Assembly: GCA_017405675.1 (NCBI GenBank)
Contig: JAFRAB010000027.1
Span: forward strand, 1 to 43,786
DNA: 43,786 nt
Reading direction: 5' to 3'
From: Erysipelotrichaceae bacterium
GTDB lineage: Bacteria; Bacillota_I; Bacilli_A; Erysipelotrichales; Erysipelotrichaceae
Made by a program: the position numbers and the translations under genes. Below are positions 10,001 to 19,119 of this stretch, piece after piece (the stretch's first letter is position 1; each line of letters starts with the position of its first letter). The notes under the pieces are model-generated. The model saw only the letters and a list, made by a program, of their open reading frames with translations, had not been told where the DNA came from and did no database searches.

Positions 10001-11002
10001 ATGTATATACCGGAAAACTATAAAAGCAGCCTTGATCTGCTTCATACTGAATATGCCATAAAGCTTGTAAAGGATACCTTTGAAAGACGGCTTGCTCATC
10101 ATCTTAGTCTGACCCGTGTATCAGCACCTTTGATGGTTCGTCAGGACAGCGGTCTCAATGACAATCTTAACGGCTATGAAAGACCGATAACATTTGCCGC
10201 CAAGGATCTTGACGGAGAAATGGAAATCATTCACTCTCTGGCAAAATGGAAGAGAATGGCTCTGAAAAACTACGGCATCAGAAGATTCAAGGGCATTTAT
10301 ACCGATATGAATGCCATCAGACGAGATGAAAGTCTTGATAATCTTCATTCAATTTATGTCGACCAGTGGGACTGGGAAAAAGTTGTTGAACAGGAAGACA
10401 GAAACATTGAATTCCTTAAGGGAACAGTCGACCGCATCATGAAAGCGATCATTGACACTGAAGATGCGATTCGCCGTAATTATCCGCAACTGGATATTAT
10501 TGTCAAACAACCTGATGTATTTTTCATAACATCTAAAGAATTATATGACATGTATCCTGATCTGCCGGCCAAGGAAAGGGAATTCAGGATCGTAAAAGAG
10601 AAAAAGACTGTATTCATCATGCAGATAGGAGATACTCTGCCGGACGGTTTACCGCATGATGGACGTGCTCCTGACTATGATGACTGGCAGCTGAACGGGG
10701 ACCTGCTGTTCTGGTATGATATTCTGAATACTGCTGTTGAGATTTCCTCAATGGGAATACGTGTTGACAGCAAGAGTCTTTTATATCAGCTGGAAAAGAG
10801 CAATAACATGGACAGAATAAATCTTCCATTCCATAAAGCCTTGTTAAACAACGAACTGCCACTGACCATGGGTGGCGGAATAGGACAGTCAAGACTTTGT
10901 ATGTTATTATTAAATAAAGCACATGTCGGTGAGGTGCAGGCTTCTGTCTGGCCGCAGGACATGATTGATTTATGTCATAAGCATAATATTGAATTACTGT
11001 AA
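10001..11002 (+). CDS. asnA: Aspartate--ammonia ligase (asparagine synthetase A)
   Basis: A 333-residue enzyme that makes asparagine from aspartate, ATP and free ammonia, using a class II tRNA-synthetase-like fold. The N-terminal HLSLTRVSAPLMV and GLNDNLNGYERPI stretches, the central DMNAIRRDE and YVDQWDWEK motifs, and the C-terminal MGGGIGQSRLCML match AsnA. It is not the glutamine-using AsnB. The start follows a G-rich site (TTGGGGG, ending near 9995). It lies 20 bp ahead of an oxidoreductase gene, so the two likely share a transcript. Confidence 0.95.
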   Translation: MYIPENYKSSLDLLHTEYAIKLVKDTFERRLAHHLSLTRVSAPLMVRQDSGLNDNLNGYERPITFAAKDLDGEMEIIHSLAKWKRMALKNYGIRRFKGIYTDMNAIRRDESLDNLHSIYVDQWDWEKVVEQEDRNIEFLKGTVDRIMKAIIDTEDAIRRNYPQLDIIVKQPDVFFITSKELYDMYPDLPAKEREFRIVKEKKTVFIMQIGDTLPDGLPHDGRAPDYDDWQLNGDLLFWYDILNTAVEISSMGIRVDSKSLLYQLEKSNNMDRINLPFHKALLNNELPLTMGGGIGQSRLCMLLLNKAHVGEVQASVWPQDMIDLCHKHNIELL

Positions 11003-11022
11003 TTCATAGAAAGAGGTCATTT

Positions 11023-12009
11023 ATGAAAGTCGGAGTATTGGGTACTGGCGATATTTCTCATGCATTCATGGTAGCTGCAGAGATAGCAGATGTCATTACT
11101 GAGGCCGTATATCACAGAGAAATTGAAAAAGCAGTTAAGTTTCAGAACAGATACAATATCAGCAAAGCATATGATGACTATGATGAATTTCTCGCTGATG
11201 ACAGCTTTGATACCGTCTATGTCGGTTTGCCTAACGGACTGCATTATCAGTACGGCATGAAAGCTCTTGAGCATGACAAGAATGCCATTCTGGAAAAGCC
11301 GTTCTGCTCAAATGTCAGAGAGTTCAACGAACTATTGGAAACGGCAAACAGAAAAGGCAAATTTGTCATTGAAATGGACCGTGTTCAGTCTCTGCCTAAC
11401 TTCAAGAGCATGAAGGACCATCTGAAAGACATCGGTCCTGTTTCCGTTGCTTCAGCTAACTACAGTCAGTATTCACGCAAATTTGATGCTTACATTAACG
11501 GAACAGTCGGCAATGTCTTCACTACCAAATTCTCTGGCGGTGCCCTGATGGATCTTGGAGTTTATCCGGTCAATGCTTTCATTGCCTTATTCGGCATGCC
11601 GAAAAAGGTATCATATAATGTTACAAAACTTCCTACCGGTGTTGATATCAGCGGAACACTGCTTATGGAATATGAAAATTTCAACGCTACTGTTATTGTT
11701 TCCAAGAATTCAATCGGCAATAAACATATCATGATACAGGGTGAAAGGGGATCGATCCTCACCGAAACAGCTCCAAGCGTTATTGAAGACCTGAAACTTA
11801 TCACCAGAAAGGAAATCACTGATATTTCCTGTCCTCAGCCATATGATGGTTTTGCCTATACACTGATAGATATCAGAGATATCATAGACAACAAAGATAT
11901 GGAACACTACAGCAGGAGACTGAAGCAGACTAAATCAGTTGTGACTGTGCTGGAATATGCCAGAAAAAGTGCCGGAATTGTTTTTGAAGCTGACGAAAAC
12001 ATATATTAA
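11023..12009 (+). CDS. Gfo/Idh/MocA-family NAD(P)-dependent oxidoreductase
   Basis: A 328-residue two-domain dehydrogenase. The N-terminal Rossmann fold starts with MKVGVLGTGDISHAFM (GxGxxx dinucleotide motif), and the family signature EKPFCSN (the Lys of EKP) lies near residue 90. The C-terminal alpha/beta domain contains GGALMDLGVYPVNAF. Members oxidise or reduce sugars, inositols or related polyols; the substrate cannot be told from sequence. It sits 20 bp behind asnA and is probably cotranscribed, though a metabolic link is not obvious. No clear terminator follows. Confidence 0.85.
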   Translation: MKVGVLGTGDISHAFMVAAEIADVITEAVYHREIEKAVKFQNRYNISKAYDDYDEFLADDSFDTVYVGLPNGLHYQYGMKALEHDKNAILEKPFCSNVREFNELLETANRKGKFVIEMDRVQSLPNFKSMKDHLKDIGPVSVASANYSQYSRKFDAYINGTVGNVFTTKFSGGALMDLGVYPVNAFIALFGMPKKVSYNVTKLPTGVDISGTLLMEYENFNATVIVSKNSIGNKHIMIQGERGSILTETAPSVIEDLKLITRKEITDISCPQPYDGFAYTLIDIRDIIDNKDMEHYSRRLKQTKSVVTVLEYARKSAGIVFEADENIY

Positions 12010-12094
12010 CTGAACATCATGTGTTAGTGTGTGAAATTGTGGGAATTTATTGAAAACACATACCTTAAAATCTAGAATTAGATTAGGAAATTAT

Positions 12095-12541
12095 ATGTCT
12101 GAACATAAATCTCACAAAATCAGAATAGAACATATTCCGCAGGGTAAAACCAGATGTTCTATCAGCACTAAAAAGAAAAGCAATATGATCTTTTCCTGGA
12201 TTATGGTTTTTATTGTGTTGCTGACAAGAAGCGTATTGCTTATTGGGATTTTTACCATATATGCACTGATCTACTGTTTTGGCACGGATAAGAAAAGCTT
12301 TGAAGGCTTTGATAATTGCTTTGTCATATACAATGACAAAAACAATGAGTATGCCGATCTGATTTATCTCAGTGAGATTGAAGGCTGGGAGTACAGAATT
12401 ACCAATAGCGGCGATAAAGTCATGCTCTATCTTAACAACAATGAAAGATATCGAATTGACGAAAACACAGACAGAAAAATGTACTCATATTTCAGGGATA
12501 TTATGCCTGAAAGAGAGGTCAGAAAGAAAAAAGAACAATAG
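12095..12541 (+). CDS. Small membrane protein of unknown function
   Basis: A 148-residue protein I do not recognise. It has a basic N-terminus (about residues 1-30), one or two closely spaced hydrophobic helices (about 31-62, MIFSWIMVFIVLLTRSVLL and beyond), and a polar C-terminal domain that reads like a small beta-rich fold with repeated Asn/Tyr (YADLIYLSEIEGWEYRI). I choose the ATG at 12095, preceded by AGGA; a TTG start at 12050 would add 15 residues but has no ribosome-binding site. The stop lies in a terminator hairpin. It is in line with the asnA/oxidoreductase pair and may be cotranscribed. Confidence 0.65.
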   Translation: MSEHKSHKIRIEHIPQGKTRCSISTKKKSNMIFSWIMVFIVLLTRSVLLIGIFTIYALIYCFGTDKKSFEGFDNCFVIYNDKNNEYADLIYLSEIEGWEYRITNSGDKVMLYLNNNERYRIDENTDRKMYSYFRDIMPEREVRKKKEQ

Positions 12542-12553
12542 GTTCTTTTTTTG
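12527..12553 (+). terminator. Intrinsic terminator after the small membrane protein
   Basis: AAAAAAGAAC (12527-12536), loop AATAG and GTTCTTTTTTT form an A/T-flanked stem with a run of seven T. Confidence 0.75.
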
Positions 12554-12581
12554 TTGCTAAAATCATTTAAATCGATATAAT
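12554..12581 (+). promoter_or_regulatory. Promoter of guaB
   Basis: A consensus -10 TATAAT (12576-12581) follows TTGCTA (12554-12559) at 16 nt. The leader to the guaB start is about 20 nt, too short for a purine riboswitch. AGGGAGGAG precedes the ATG. Confidence 0.65.
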
Positions 12582-12607
12582 TGTATATAAATTAGGGAGG
12601 AGTTATC

Positions 12608-14104
12608 ATGGCACATTACTACAGAGAAGAATCACACACTTTCAATGAATACCTGCTTATTCCCGGTTATACTGATGAAAACTGCATTCCGGCTAACGTA
12701 AATCTGGAAACACCGCTTGTAAAATACAGACCTGCTGTTGAAGAGCCTGCAATCAAGATGAACACACCTATGGTCAGCGCCATAATGCAGTCAGTATCAG
12801 GTGACCGTATGGCAATCGCTCTGGCCAAGGAAGGCGGCATATCATTCATTTACGGCAATCAGTCAATCGAATCTCAGGCTGAAATGGTTGCCAAGGTCAA
12901 ATCATATAAAGCCGGATTTGTTGTTTCAGACTCAAATATTAAGCCTGATGCAACTCTTCAGGATGTTGTTAACTTATTACGTGAAACAGGCCACTCAACA
13001 ATGGCCGTTACCGAAGACGGGACCGCACACGGTAAGCTTGTCGGTGTTGTAACAAGCCGTGACTACCGCATAAACAGAATGTCAATGGATACTAAAGTAT
13101 ACGAATTCATGACACCGTTTGAATCACTGGTATATGCAAAAGAGGGTATTTCACTTTCAGAAGCCAACGATATGATCTGGGATCATAAGCTCAATACACT
13201 TCCAGTAATCGATGATGACCAGAATCTGTGTTACTTCATTTTCAGAAAAGACTACGATTCACATAAGGAAAACCCTAATGAACTGCTTGACAGCAATAAG
13301 AGATATGTTGTCGGTGCAGGTATCAATACCCGTGACTTCATGGAGAGAGTTCCGGCTCTGGTAAATGCCGGTGCTGATGTATTATGTATCGACTCTTCTG
13401 AAGGATTTACCGTATGGCAGGAAAGAACCATCAAGTGGATCCGCGAAAACTATGGCGATACCGTTAAGGTTGGTGCCGGTAACGTTGTGGATGAAGAAGG
13501 ATTCCGTTTCCTCGTAAATGCCGGAGCAGACTTTGTCAAGATCGGTATCGGTGGCGGCAGTATCTGCATAACCAGAGAAACCAAAGGTATCGGCAGAGGA
13601 CAGGCAACAGCTGTTATCTCAGTTGAAAAAGCCAGAAGAAAATATTTTGAAGAGACTGGTATCTATGTACCTATCTGTTCTGATGGTGGTATCGTATATG
13701 ACTACCACATTGCATTAGCCTTGGCCATGGGTGCTGACTTTGTCATGTTAGGCAGATATTTTGCCAGATTTGACGAATCACCGACAAACAAGCTGATGAT
13801 CAACGGTAACTATGTCAAGGAATACTGGGGTGAGGGAAGCAACAGAGCCAGAAACTGGCAGAGATATGAATCAGACGGACATCTGTCTTTTGAAGAAGGC
13901 GTAGATTCATATGTTCCTTATGCCGGTCGTCTGAAGGACAATGTTGCTGTAACCACATATAAAATAAAATCAACTATGTGCAACTGCGGAGCTCTGACGA
14001 TCAAGGAATTCCAGGAAAAAGCCAAGCTGACACTGGTATCCTCAACAAGCATTGTTGAAGGCGGAGCCCACGACGTCATAGTCAAGAACAAAGACAATCA
14101 TTAA
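12608..14104 (+). CDS. guaB: IMP dehydrogenase, Tritrichomonas-like type
   Basis: A 498-residue NAD-dependent enzyme that oxidises IMP to XMP, the committed step to GMP. The TIM barrel is split by a CBS pair (about residues 110-225). The catalytic Cys is C320 in [10 protein letters not shown]. The mobile flap carries the Arg-Tyr dyad R419-Y420 in ARNWQRYE, and the C-terminus contains [10 protein letters not shown]. From memory, the opening [11 protein letters not shown], the [10 protein letters not shown] stretch and the flap [16 protein letters not shown] closely resemble the IMPDH of the protist Tritrichomonas foetus. Its catalytic residues Cys319 and Arg418-Tyr419 sit at the same positions with a constant offset of one. 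Convergent with kbl; the product XMP would feed guaA at 16538. Confidence 0.95.
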   Translation: MAHYYREESHTFNEYLLIPGYTDENCIPANVNLETPLVKYRPAVEEPAIKMNTPMVSAIMQSVSGDRMAIALAKEGGISFIYGNQSIESQAEMVAKVKSYKAGFVVSDSNIKPDATLQDVVNLLRETGHSTMAVTEDGTAHGKLVGVVTSRDYRINRMSMDTKVYEFMTPFESLVYAKEGISLSEANDMIWDHKLNTLPVIDDDQNLCYFIFRKDYDSHKENPNELLDSNKRYVVGAGINTRDFMERVPALVNAGADVLCIDSSEGFTVWQERTIKWIRENYGDTVKVGAGNVVDEEGFRFLVNAGADFVKIGIGGGSICITRETKGIGRGQATAVISVEKARRKYFEETGIYVPICSDGGIVYDYHIALALAMGADFVMLGRYFARFDESPTNKLMINGNYVKEYWGEGSNRARNWQRYESDGHLSFEEGVDSYVPYAGRLKDNVAVTTYKIKSTMCNCGALTIKEFQEKAKLTLVSSTSIVEGGAHDVIVKNKDNH

Positions 14105-14129
14105 AAAACTGAGTTTATAACTCAGTTTT
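14105..14129. terminator. Bidirectional terminator between guaB and kbl
   Basis: AAAACTGAGTT (14105-14115) and AACTCAGTTTT (14119-14129) form a perfect 11-bp stem with a 3-nt loop. It has A/T flanks on both sides, so it can end transcripts from both convergent genes. Confidence 0.88.
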
Positions 14130-15317
14130 CATTTCGTCTCGAACCTCTTCGAAACACTTTACAACGAAGTCGATGTCTTCCTTGGTATGGTTTGCACAGA
14201 CCTGCGTTCTGATTCTAGCTTTACCTTTAGGAACTACCGGGTAGGAGAAGGCTACAACATATACACCTTTGGCAACCATTCTTCTGGCAAATTCAGCGGT
14301 AAGCTTTTCGTCATAAAACATGACCGGAACACATGGATGAACACCAGGTATTACGTCAAATCCTTTTTCAACCAGCTGCTGACGGTAATAAGAGGTAATA
14401 TTTTCAAGATGGTCTCTTAAAGCCGTGCTTTCCTGCAGCATCTTAAACATTTCCAGAGAACCGCCGACAATGGCAGGAGCGACTGAATTGGAAAACAGAT
14501 AAGGACGGCTGCGCTGTCTTAACAGATCTATTATTTCCTTACGCCCGGAAGTATAGCCGCCGCTGGCACCGCCAAGAGCCTTGCCAAGTGTACCGGTTAT
14601 GATATCAACACGTCCCATGACATCACAGTATTCCTGTGTGCCCCAGCCATGCTTACCGACAAATCCAACTGCGTGGCTGTCGTCAACCATTACCAGCGCG
14701 TTATATTTATCAGCCAGATCGCAGATTCCCTTAAGGTTGGCAATTATACCATCCATGGAGAAAAGGCCGTCAGTAGCGATCAATTTGATCCTTGCGCCAT
14801 TATTATCAGCTTCGATAAGCTTCTGCTCCAGATCTTCCATATTGTTATTTAGATAACGGTATCTTTTTGCCTTGCACAGACGGACACCGTCAATGATTGA
14901 AGCGTGATTCAGTTCATCTGATATAACTGCATCTTCAGCTGTCAGTATCGTTTCAAACAGTCCGCCGTTGGCGTCAAAGCAGGATGAATAAAGAATGGTG
15001 TCATCAGTCTGCAGGAATTCCGAAATGGTCTTTTCCAGTTCTTTATGAATATCCTGAGTACCGCAGATAAATCTTACGGAAGCCAGGCCGTATCCGCGTT
15101 CGTCATAAGTGCGTTTGGCAGCTTCTATGATTCTTGGATTATCACCTAATCCCAGATAGTTATTTGAACACATGCAAAGCAGTTTCGGACCGTTTTCCAG
15201 TTCTACGTGTGCATTCTGAGGTGTAGACATGATCAGTTCACCCTTGAATAATCCGGAATCTCTGATTTCCTGTACCTGATCAGAATACAGTTTCAATATT
15301 TCTTTTTTCTCTAACAT
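14115..15317 (-). CDS. kbl: Glycine C-acetyltransferase (2-amino-3-ketobutyrate CoA ligase)
   Basis: A 400-residue PLP enzyme of the alpha-oxoamine synthase family. It cleaves 2-amino-3-oxobutyrate with CoA to glycine and acetyl-CoA, the second step of threonine breakdown. CSNNYLGLGDNP, ELNHASIIDG, VDDSHAVGFVG and the PLP-lysine segment TGTLGKALGGASGG (about residue 245) are diagnostic. I start at the ATG at 15317 (MLEKKEILK), preceded by AAGGGGG; the ATG at 15335 overlaps the tdh stop. The overlap with tdh shows they form one operon. Confidence 0.95.
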   Translation of the reverse strand: MLEKKEILKLYSDQVQEIRDSGLFKGELIMSTPQNAHVELENGPKLLCMCSNNYLGLGDNPRIIEAAKRTYDERGYGLASVRFICGTQDIHKELEKTISEFLQTDDTILYSSCFDANGGLFETILTAEDAVISDELNHASIIDGVRLCKAKRYRYLNNNMEDLEQKLIEADNNGARIKLIATDGLFSMDGIIANLKGICDLADKYNALVMVDDSHAVGFVGKHGWGTQEYCDVMGRVDIITGTLGKALGGASGGYTSGRKEIIDLLRQRSRPYLFSNSVAPAIVGGSLEMFKMLQESTALRDHLENITSYYRQQLVEKGFDVIPGVHPCVPVMFYDEKLTAEFARRMVAKGVYVVAFSYPVVPKGKARIRTQVCANHTKEDIDFVVKCFEEVRDEMKTEL

Positions 15318-15327
15318 ATGATCCCCC

Positions 15328-16386
15328 TTAATCATTTATGTGAGTCCAGTCCATGACTATTTTTCCGGACTGACCTGAAATCATCTTTTTAAACCCTTTA
15401 TCAAAATCCCTTACATCGATTCTGTCTGTAATGATGTCCTTGATATCCAGACCAGCCTGTAACATGGTAGTCATGGAGTACCAGGTATCCCATACTTTAC
15501 GGCCGTAAATGCCTTTCAGTGATATACCGTTGAATATGACGGTTTCAAGATCTACTTTTGTATCCGCCGGCTGTAAACCGAGAAGAGCGATCTTGCCGCC
15601 GTGCTTCATATTATGGATCATTGAATCAAGGGCACTTGGAGCACCGGACATTTCCAGCCCAACGTCAAATCCTTCTGTCATACCCAGTTGATGAATTACA
15701 TCTTCTATCGTTTCATTTTTAAGATTTACCGTTCTGGTAGCACCAAGTTTTCTGGCGAGATCAAGACGGTAATCGTTGAAATCAGATATTACGACATGAC
15801 GGGCACCGGCAAATTTGACAATAGCTGCGGCCATGCAGCCAATAGGACCGGCACCTGTAATAAGAACGTCTTCGCCTAACACATTATAGGTAAGTGCTGT
15901 ATGAGTGGCATTACCGAAAGGGTCAAAGATCGCATACATTTCTTCATCGATCTCCGGATTGACAGGCCAGACATTTACATAAGGAATAACGAGGTATTCA
16001 GCAAAGGCACCGTTTCTGTTGACGCCGACTCCCTTGGCATTGGCACAGTTTTCCTTGTGTCCCTCCAGACAGTTACGGCATTTACCGCAGGTAATATGTC
16101 CTTCACCGGAAACAATATCTCCGGGTTTGAAACCTCTGGCACCAGGGCCGACTTCAACAACTTCGCCAACATACTCATGTCCGATCGTCAATCCGACAGG
16201 TATGGTATTCTGTGCCCATTTATTCCACTGATAAATATGCACGTCCGTACCGCAGATAGCTGTTTTGCGTATCTTGATTTTGACGTCATTGGTACCTACT
16301 TTCGGAATATCAACTCTCTCCATCCAGATACCTTCTTCAGGTCTGCTTTTGACAAGAGCCCACATCTTTCCGTCATTTACTGTCAT
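15328..16386 (-). CDS. tdh: L-threonine 3-dehydrogenase
   Basis: A 352-residue zinc-dependent medium-chain dehydrogenase that oxidises L-threonine to 2-amino-3-oxobutyrate with NAD. The catalytic zinc ligands are in CGTDVH and GHEYVGEV. The structural zinc site is [15 protein letters not shown], and the Rossmann motif is [11 protein letters not shown]. The start at 16384-16386 has GGAGG 8 nt upstream. First gene of tdh-kbl, which together turn threonine into glycine and acetyl-CoA. It diverges from guaA over a 151-bp gap. Confidence 0.95.
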   Translation of the reverse strand: MTVNDGKMWALVKSRPEEGIWMERVDIPKVGTNDVKIKIRKTAICGTDVHIYQWNKWAQNTIPVGLTIGHEYVGEVVEVGPGARGFKPGDIVSGEGHITCGKCRNCLEGHKENCANAKGVGVNRNGAFAEYLVIPYVNVWPVNPEIDEEMYAIFDPFGNATHTALTYNVLGEDVLITGAGPIGCMAAAIVKFAGARHVVISDFNDYRLDLARKLGATRTVNLKNETIEDVIHQLGMTEGFDVGLEMSGAPSALDSMIHNMKHGGKIALLGLQPADTKVDLETVIFNGISLKGIYGRKVWDTWYSMTTMLQAGLDIKDIITDRIDVRDFDKGFKKMISGQSGKIVMDWTHIND

Positions 16387-16478
16387 GGAAAAAACCTCCG
16401 TATTATTTTTGTTGAATTTATCTATTTCTATTCTATATCATTTTGGAAACTAATGGCGATTAATAATATCAAAAATCT

Positions 16479-16506
16479 TTTACTGGAAAACCAATAGTGC
16501 TATAAT
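16479..16506 (+). promoter_or_regulatory. Extended -10 promoter of guaA
   Basis: TGCTATAAT (16498-16506) is a perfect extended -10, with TTTACT (16479-16484) as a weak -35 at 16 nt. A GAAAGGAG ribosome-binding site follows at 16523-16530. Confidence 0.75.
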
Positions 16507-16537
16507 TTTTTTATTATATTTTGAAAGGAGTTTCATT

Positions 16538-17515
16538 ATGTCAAGTGTTAGACCTGAAAGCATGGAAAGAATTACTACCCGTGAACTGGCTGACAAATTC
16601 ATTGCTGAACAGATTGAAGCCATTAAAGAACAGGTAGGGGATAAGAAAGTTCTTCTGGCATTATCTGGCGGTGTAGATTCATCAGTTGTTGCAGCTTTGT
16701 TGATCAGAGCAATCGGTAATCAGCTGGTCTGTGTTCATGTTAATCATGGACTGTTAAGAAAAGGCGAACCTGAACAGGTAATACAGGTGTTCAGAAATCA
16801 GATGTCTGCAAATCTTGTTTATGTTGATGCTGTTGACAGATTCCTGGACAAGCTGGCCGGTGTTTCAAATCCTGAACAGAAGAGAAAAATCATCGGTGCA
16901 GAATTCATCAGAGTATTCGAAGAAGAAGCCAGAAAGCTGGACGGAATCGAATTCCTGGCTCAGGGAACCATTTATCCTGATATTCTGGAAAGCGGTCCTG
17001 TTAAGGCACATCACAATGTAGGCGGTTTACCTGAAGATCTTAAGTTTGAACTTGTTGAACCTGTAAAACTGTTATTTAAGGATGAAGTCAGACAGGTTGG
17101 ATTAGCACTTGGTCTTCCTGAAAGCATGGTATTCAGACAGCCGTTCCCGGGTCCGGGATTAGGCGTCAGATGTCTTGGTGCTATCACCAGAGACAGACTT
17201 GAAGCTGTCAGAGAATCAGATGCCATTCTGAGAGAAGAATTCCATAATGCCGGATTAGACAGAAAGGTATGGCAGTATTTCACTATTATTCCTGATCTCA
17301 AATCAGTTGGAATCAGAGATAACGTCAGATGTGAACAGTGGCCAGTTATCTTAAGAGCTGTTAATACCCGCGATGCCATGAGCGCAACTATCGAAGAAAT
17401 ACCTTATGAAGTATTAAAGAAGGTAACAGACAGAATACTCAGTGAAGTCTCCGGCGTCAACAGAGTCCTTTACGATATAACACCAAAACCTACCGGAACA
17501 ATTGAGTGGGAATAA
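16538..17515 (+). CDS. guaA: GMP synthase ATP-pyrophosphatase subunit, lacking the glutaminase domain
   Basis: A 325-residue protein equal to the C-terminal two thirds of a usual (about 515-residue) GuaA. It has the PP-loop SGGVDSS (residues 43-49) and [12 protein letters not shown], and ends in the dimerisation domain with [12 protein letters not shown] and KPTGTIEWE. The N-terminal class I glutamine amidotransferase domain is absent, and no frame for it exists in the 151 bp upstream. The loop before HHNVGG is also about a dozen residues shorter than in E. coli. It should aminate XMP to GMP with free ammonia, or with a GATase encoded elsewhere, as in archaea. A strong promoter and ribosome-binding site sit directly before it, so the short form is not a truncation artefact. 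Confidence 0.92.
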   Translation: MSSVRPESMERITTRELADKFIAEQIEAIKEQVGDKKVLLALSGGVDSSVVAALLIRAIGNQLVCVHVNHGLLRKGEPEQVIQVFRNQMSANLVYVDAVDRFLDKLAGVSNPEQKRKIIGAEFIRVFEEEARKLDGIEFLAQGTIYPDILESGPVKAHHNVGGLPEDLKFELVEPVKLLFKDEVRQVGLALGLPESMVFRQPFPGPGLGVRCLGAITRDRLEAVRESDAILREEFHNAGLDRKVWQYFTIIPDLKSVGIRDNVRCEQWPVILRAVNTRDAMSATIEEIPYEVLKKVTDRILSEVSGVNRVLYDITPKPTGTIEWE

Positions 17516-17521
17516 AATACG

Positions 17522-17545
17522 GAGCTCGTAAGAGCTCTTTTTTTT
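17522..17545 (+). terminator. Intrinsic terminator of guaA
   Basis: GAGCTC, a GTAA loop and GAGCTC (17522-17537) are followed by eight T. Confidence 0.92.
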
Positions 17546-17615
17546 ATGTATTCTTAAGTTTATTTTTATGTATCTGACAACTTTCAAAAAATGGGCCTTT
17601 TATTTTTGTGTACTG

Positions 17616-17624
17616 TGCTAGAAT
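17616..17624 (+). promoter_or_regulatory. Extended -10 promoter of gdhA
   Basis: TGCTAGAAT (17616-17624) fits an extended -10 element. No good -35 lies 17 nt upstream, which is common for extended -10 promoters. The leader is about 25 nt. Confidence 0.55.
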
Positions 17625-17656
17625 AAAAGTGTAATGATAACTAACAGGGGTATAAT

Positions 17657-19009
17657 ATGAACAGTTACGTACAGACAGTAATTAATGATGTAAAGGGAAA
17701 AAACAGCAATGAACCTGAATTCATCCAGGCCGTTGAGGAATTGCTGACATCCTTGTCACCGGTCATTGATCAGCATCCGGAATACGAGAAAGCTGATCTG
17801 CTGCACAGAATGGTAGAGCCAGAAAGAATGTTCACATTCAGAGTAGTCTGGACTGATGACGAGGGAAAAGTTCATACCAATAAAGGCTGGAGATGTCAGT
17901 TTAACGGAGCAATCGGACCATATAAAGGCGGATTAAGATTCCAGAAAAACGTCAATGACAGTATCATAAAATTCCTGGCTTTTGAGCAGACATTCAAGAA
18001 CAGCCTTACAGGATTACCAATAGGAGGCGGAAAGGGAGGATCAGACTTTGATCCAAGCGGAAAATCTGATGCTGAAATCATGCGATTCTGTCAGAGTTAT
18101 ATGACTGCCTTATATCGTTTCATCGGACCGGATGTCGATGTTCCGGCCGGGGATATGGGCGTAGGTGCCAGAGAAATAGGTTATTTATTCGGACAGTACC
18201 GAAGAATAAAGCAAAATTATGAAAACGGTGTAATTACCGGTAAGGGATTAAGCTATGGCGGTTCACTTATCCGCCCGGAAGCTACCGGATATGGTGCCGT
18301 ATATTATCTGTGTGAAGTCTTAAGACATGAAAATGACACCATAAAAGGTAAAAGGATCGGTGTTTCAGGCTATGGCAACGTTGCCTGGGGCATTATGAAA
18401 AAAGCAGCACAGCTAGGTGCCAAAGTCACATATATCTCAGGGCCGGACGGATACATTCATGATGAAGAGGGTGTCATTACTGAGGAAAAACTCAATTACA
18501 TTCTGGAAATGAGGCAGAACGATCCGATGCATTGCCGCAGCTATGCTGAAAAATTCAACTGTGAGTTTGTCGAAGGTGAGAAATTCTGGGGTGTTGAGGA
18601 TGTTGACATATACATGCCGGCAGCAACTCAGAACGATGTTGACATTAACAGTGCCAGAAAGATCGCCGCATCTGGTGTCAAGTACTATATAGAAGTCGCA
18701 AATATGCCGACGACTAATGAAGCCCTTAATTATCTGGCTAAACAGGAGCACCTGATAGTTGCTCCAAGCAAAGCAGTCAATGCCGGAGGTGTCGGTGTAT
18801 CAGCTCTGGAAATGTCCCAGAACTCCGAAAGACTGCAGTGGACCAAGGAAGATGTTGACGATCAGTTAAGAAGAATGATGATCAATATTCATGAGGCGTC
18901 TGTTAATGCCGCCAGAGAATACGGCTTAGGTTACAATCTGATTGCCGGTGCCAATATTGCCGGGTTCATGAAAGTGGCTACTGCCATGATGGCACAGGGT
19001 ATATTCTAA
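17657..19009 (+). CDS. gdhA: Glutamate dehydrogenase (probably NADP-specific)
   Basis: A 450-residue enzyme interconverting 2-oxoglutarate plus ammonia and glutamate. The substrate domain carries GGLRFQKNVN, the glycine-rich LPIGGGKGGSDFDP with the catalytic lysine region, and DVDVPAGDMGVG. The cofactor domain has GVSGYGNVAWG. Length and these motifs fit the hexameric small-subunit class used mostly for ammonia assimilation. A G-rich site (AGGGG) precedes the ATG. It stands alone between an extended -10 promoter and a strong terminator. Confidence 0.96.
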   Translation: MNSYVQTVINDVKGKNSNEPEFIQAVEELLTSLSPVIDQHPEYEKADLLHRMVEPERMFTFRVVWTDDEGKVHTNKGWRCQFNGAIGPYKGGLRFQKNVNDSIIKFLAFEQTFKNSLTGLPIGGGKGGSDFDPSGKSDAEIMRFCQSYMTALYRFIGPDVDVPAGDMGVGAREIGYLFGQYRRIKQNYENGVITGKGLSYGGSLIRPEATGYGAVYYLCEVLRHENDTIKGKRIGVSGYGNVAWGIMKKAAQLGAKVTYISGPDGYIHDEEGVITEEKLNYILEMRQNDPMHCRSYAEKFNCEFVEGEKFWGVEDVDIYMPAATQNDVDINSARKIAASGVKYYIEVANMPTTNEALNYLAKQEHLIVAPSKAVNAGGVGVSALEMSQNSERLQWTKEDVDDQLRRMMINIHEASVNAAREYGLGYNLIAGANIAGFMKVATAMMAQGIF

Positions 19010-19015
19010 GCTAAT

Positions 19016-19041
19016 AACTTCCTGGATCACAGGAAGTTTTT
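19016..19041 (+). terminator. Intrinsic terminator of gdhA
   Basis: AACTTCCTG (19016-19024), loop GATCA and CAGGAAGTT (19030-19038) are followed by T residues. Confidence 0.9.
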
Positions 19042-19062
19042 TATTTGGCAGAATACCTGTCA

Positions 19063-19091
19063 TTGAACAATACAGGCAGTTAAAGTAAAAT
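19063..19091 (+). promoter_or_regulatory. Promoter of the DUF4003 gene
   Basis: TTGAAC (19063-19068) and TAAAAT (19086-19091) are separated by exactly 17 nt. It lies just after the gdhA terminator, so the next two genes form their own unit. Confidence 0.65.
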
Positions 19092-19119
19092 ACTTATTAG
19101 ACAAATAGAGGTATAGCTT

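Noticed and set aside
12542..12607. Purine riboswitch before guaB
   Set aside because: The gap is only 66 bp and the predicted leader about 20 nt, too short for the aptamer, and the conserved core is not seen.
15901..16497. 198-codon plus-strand frame antisense to tdh
   Set aside because: tdh is unambiguous in the other direction with all zinc ligands; the antisense frame has no recognisable domain.
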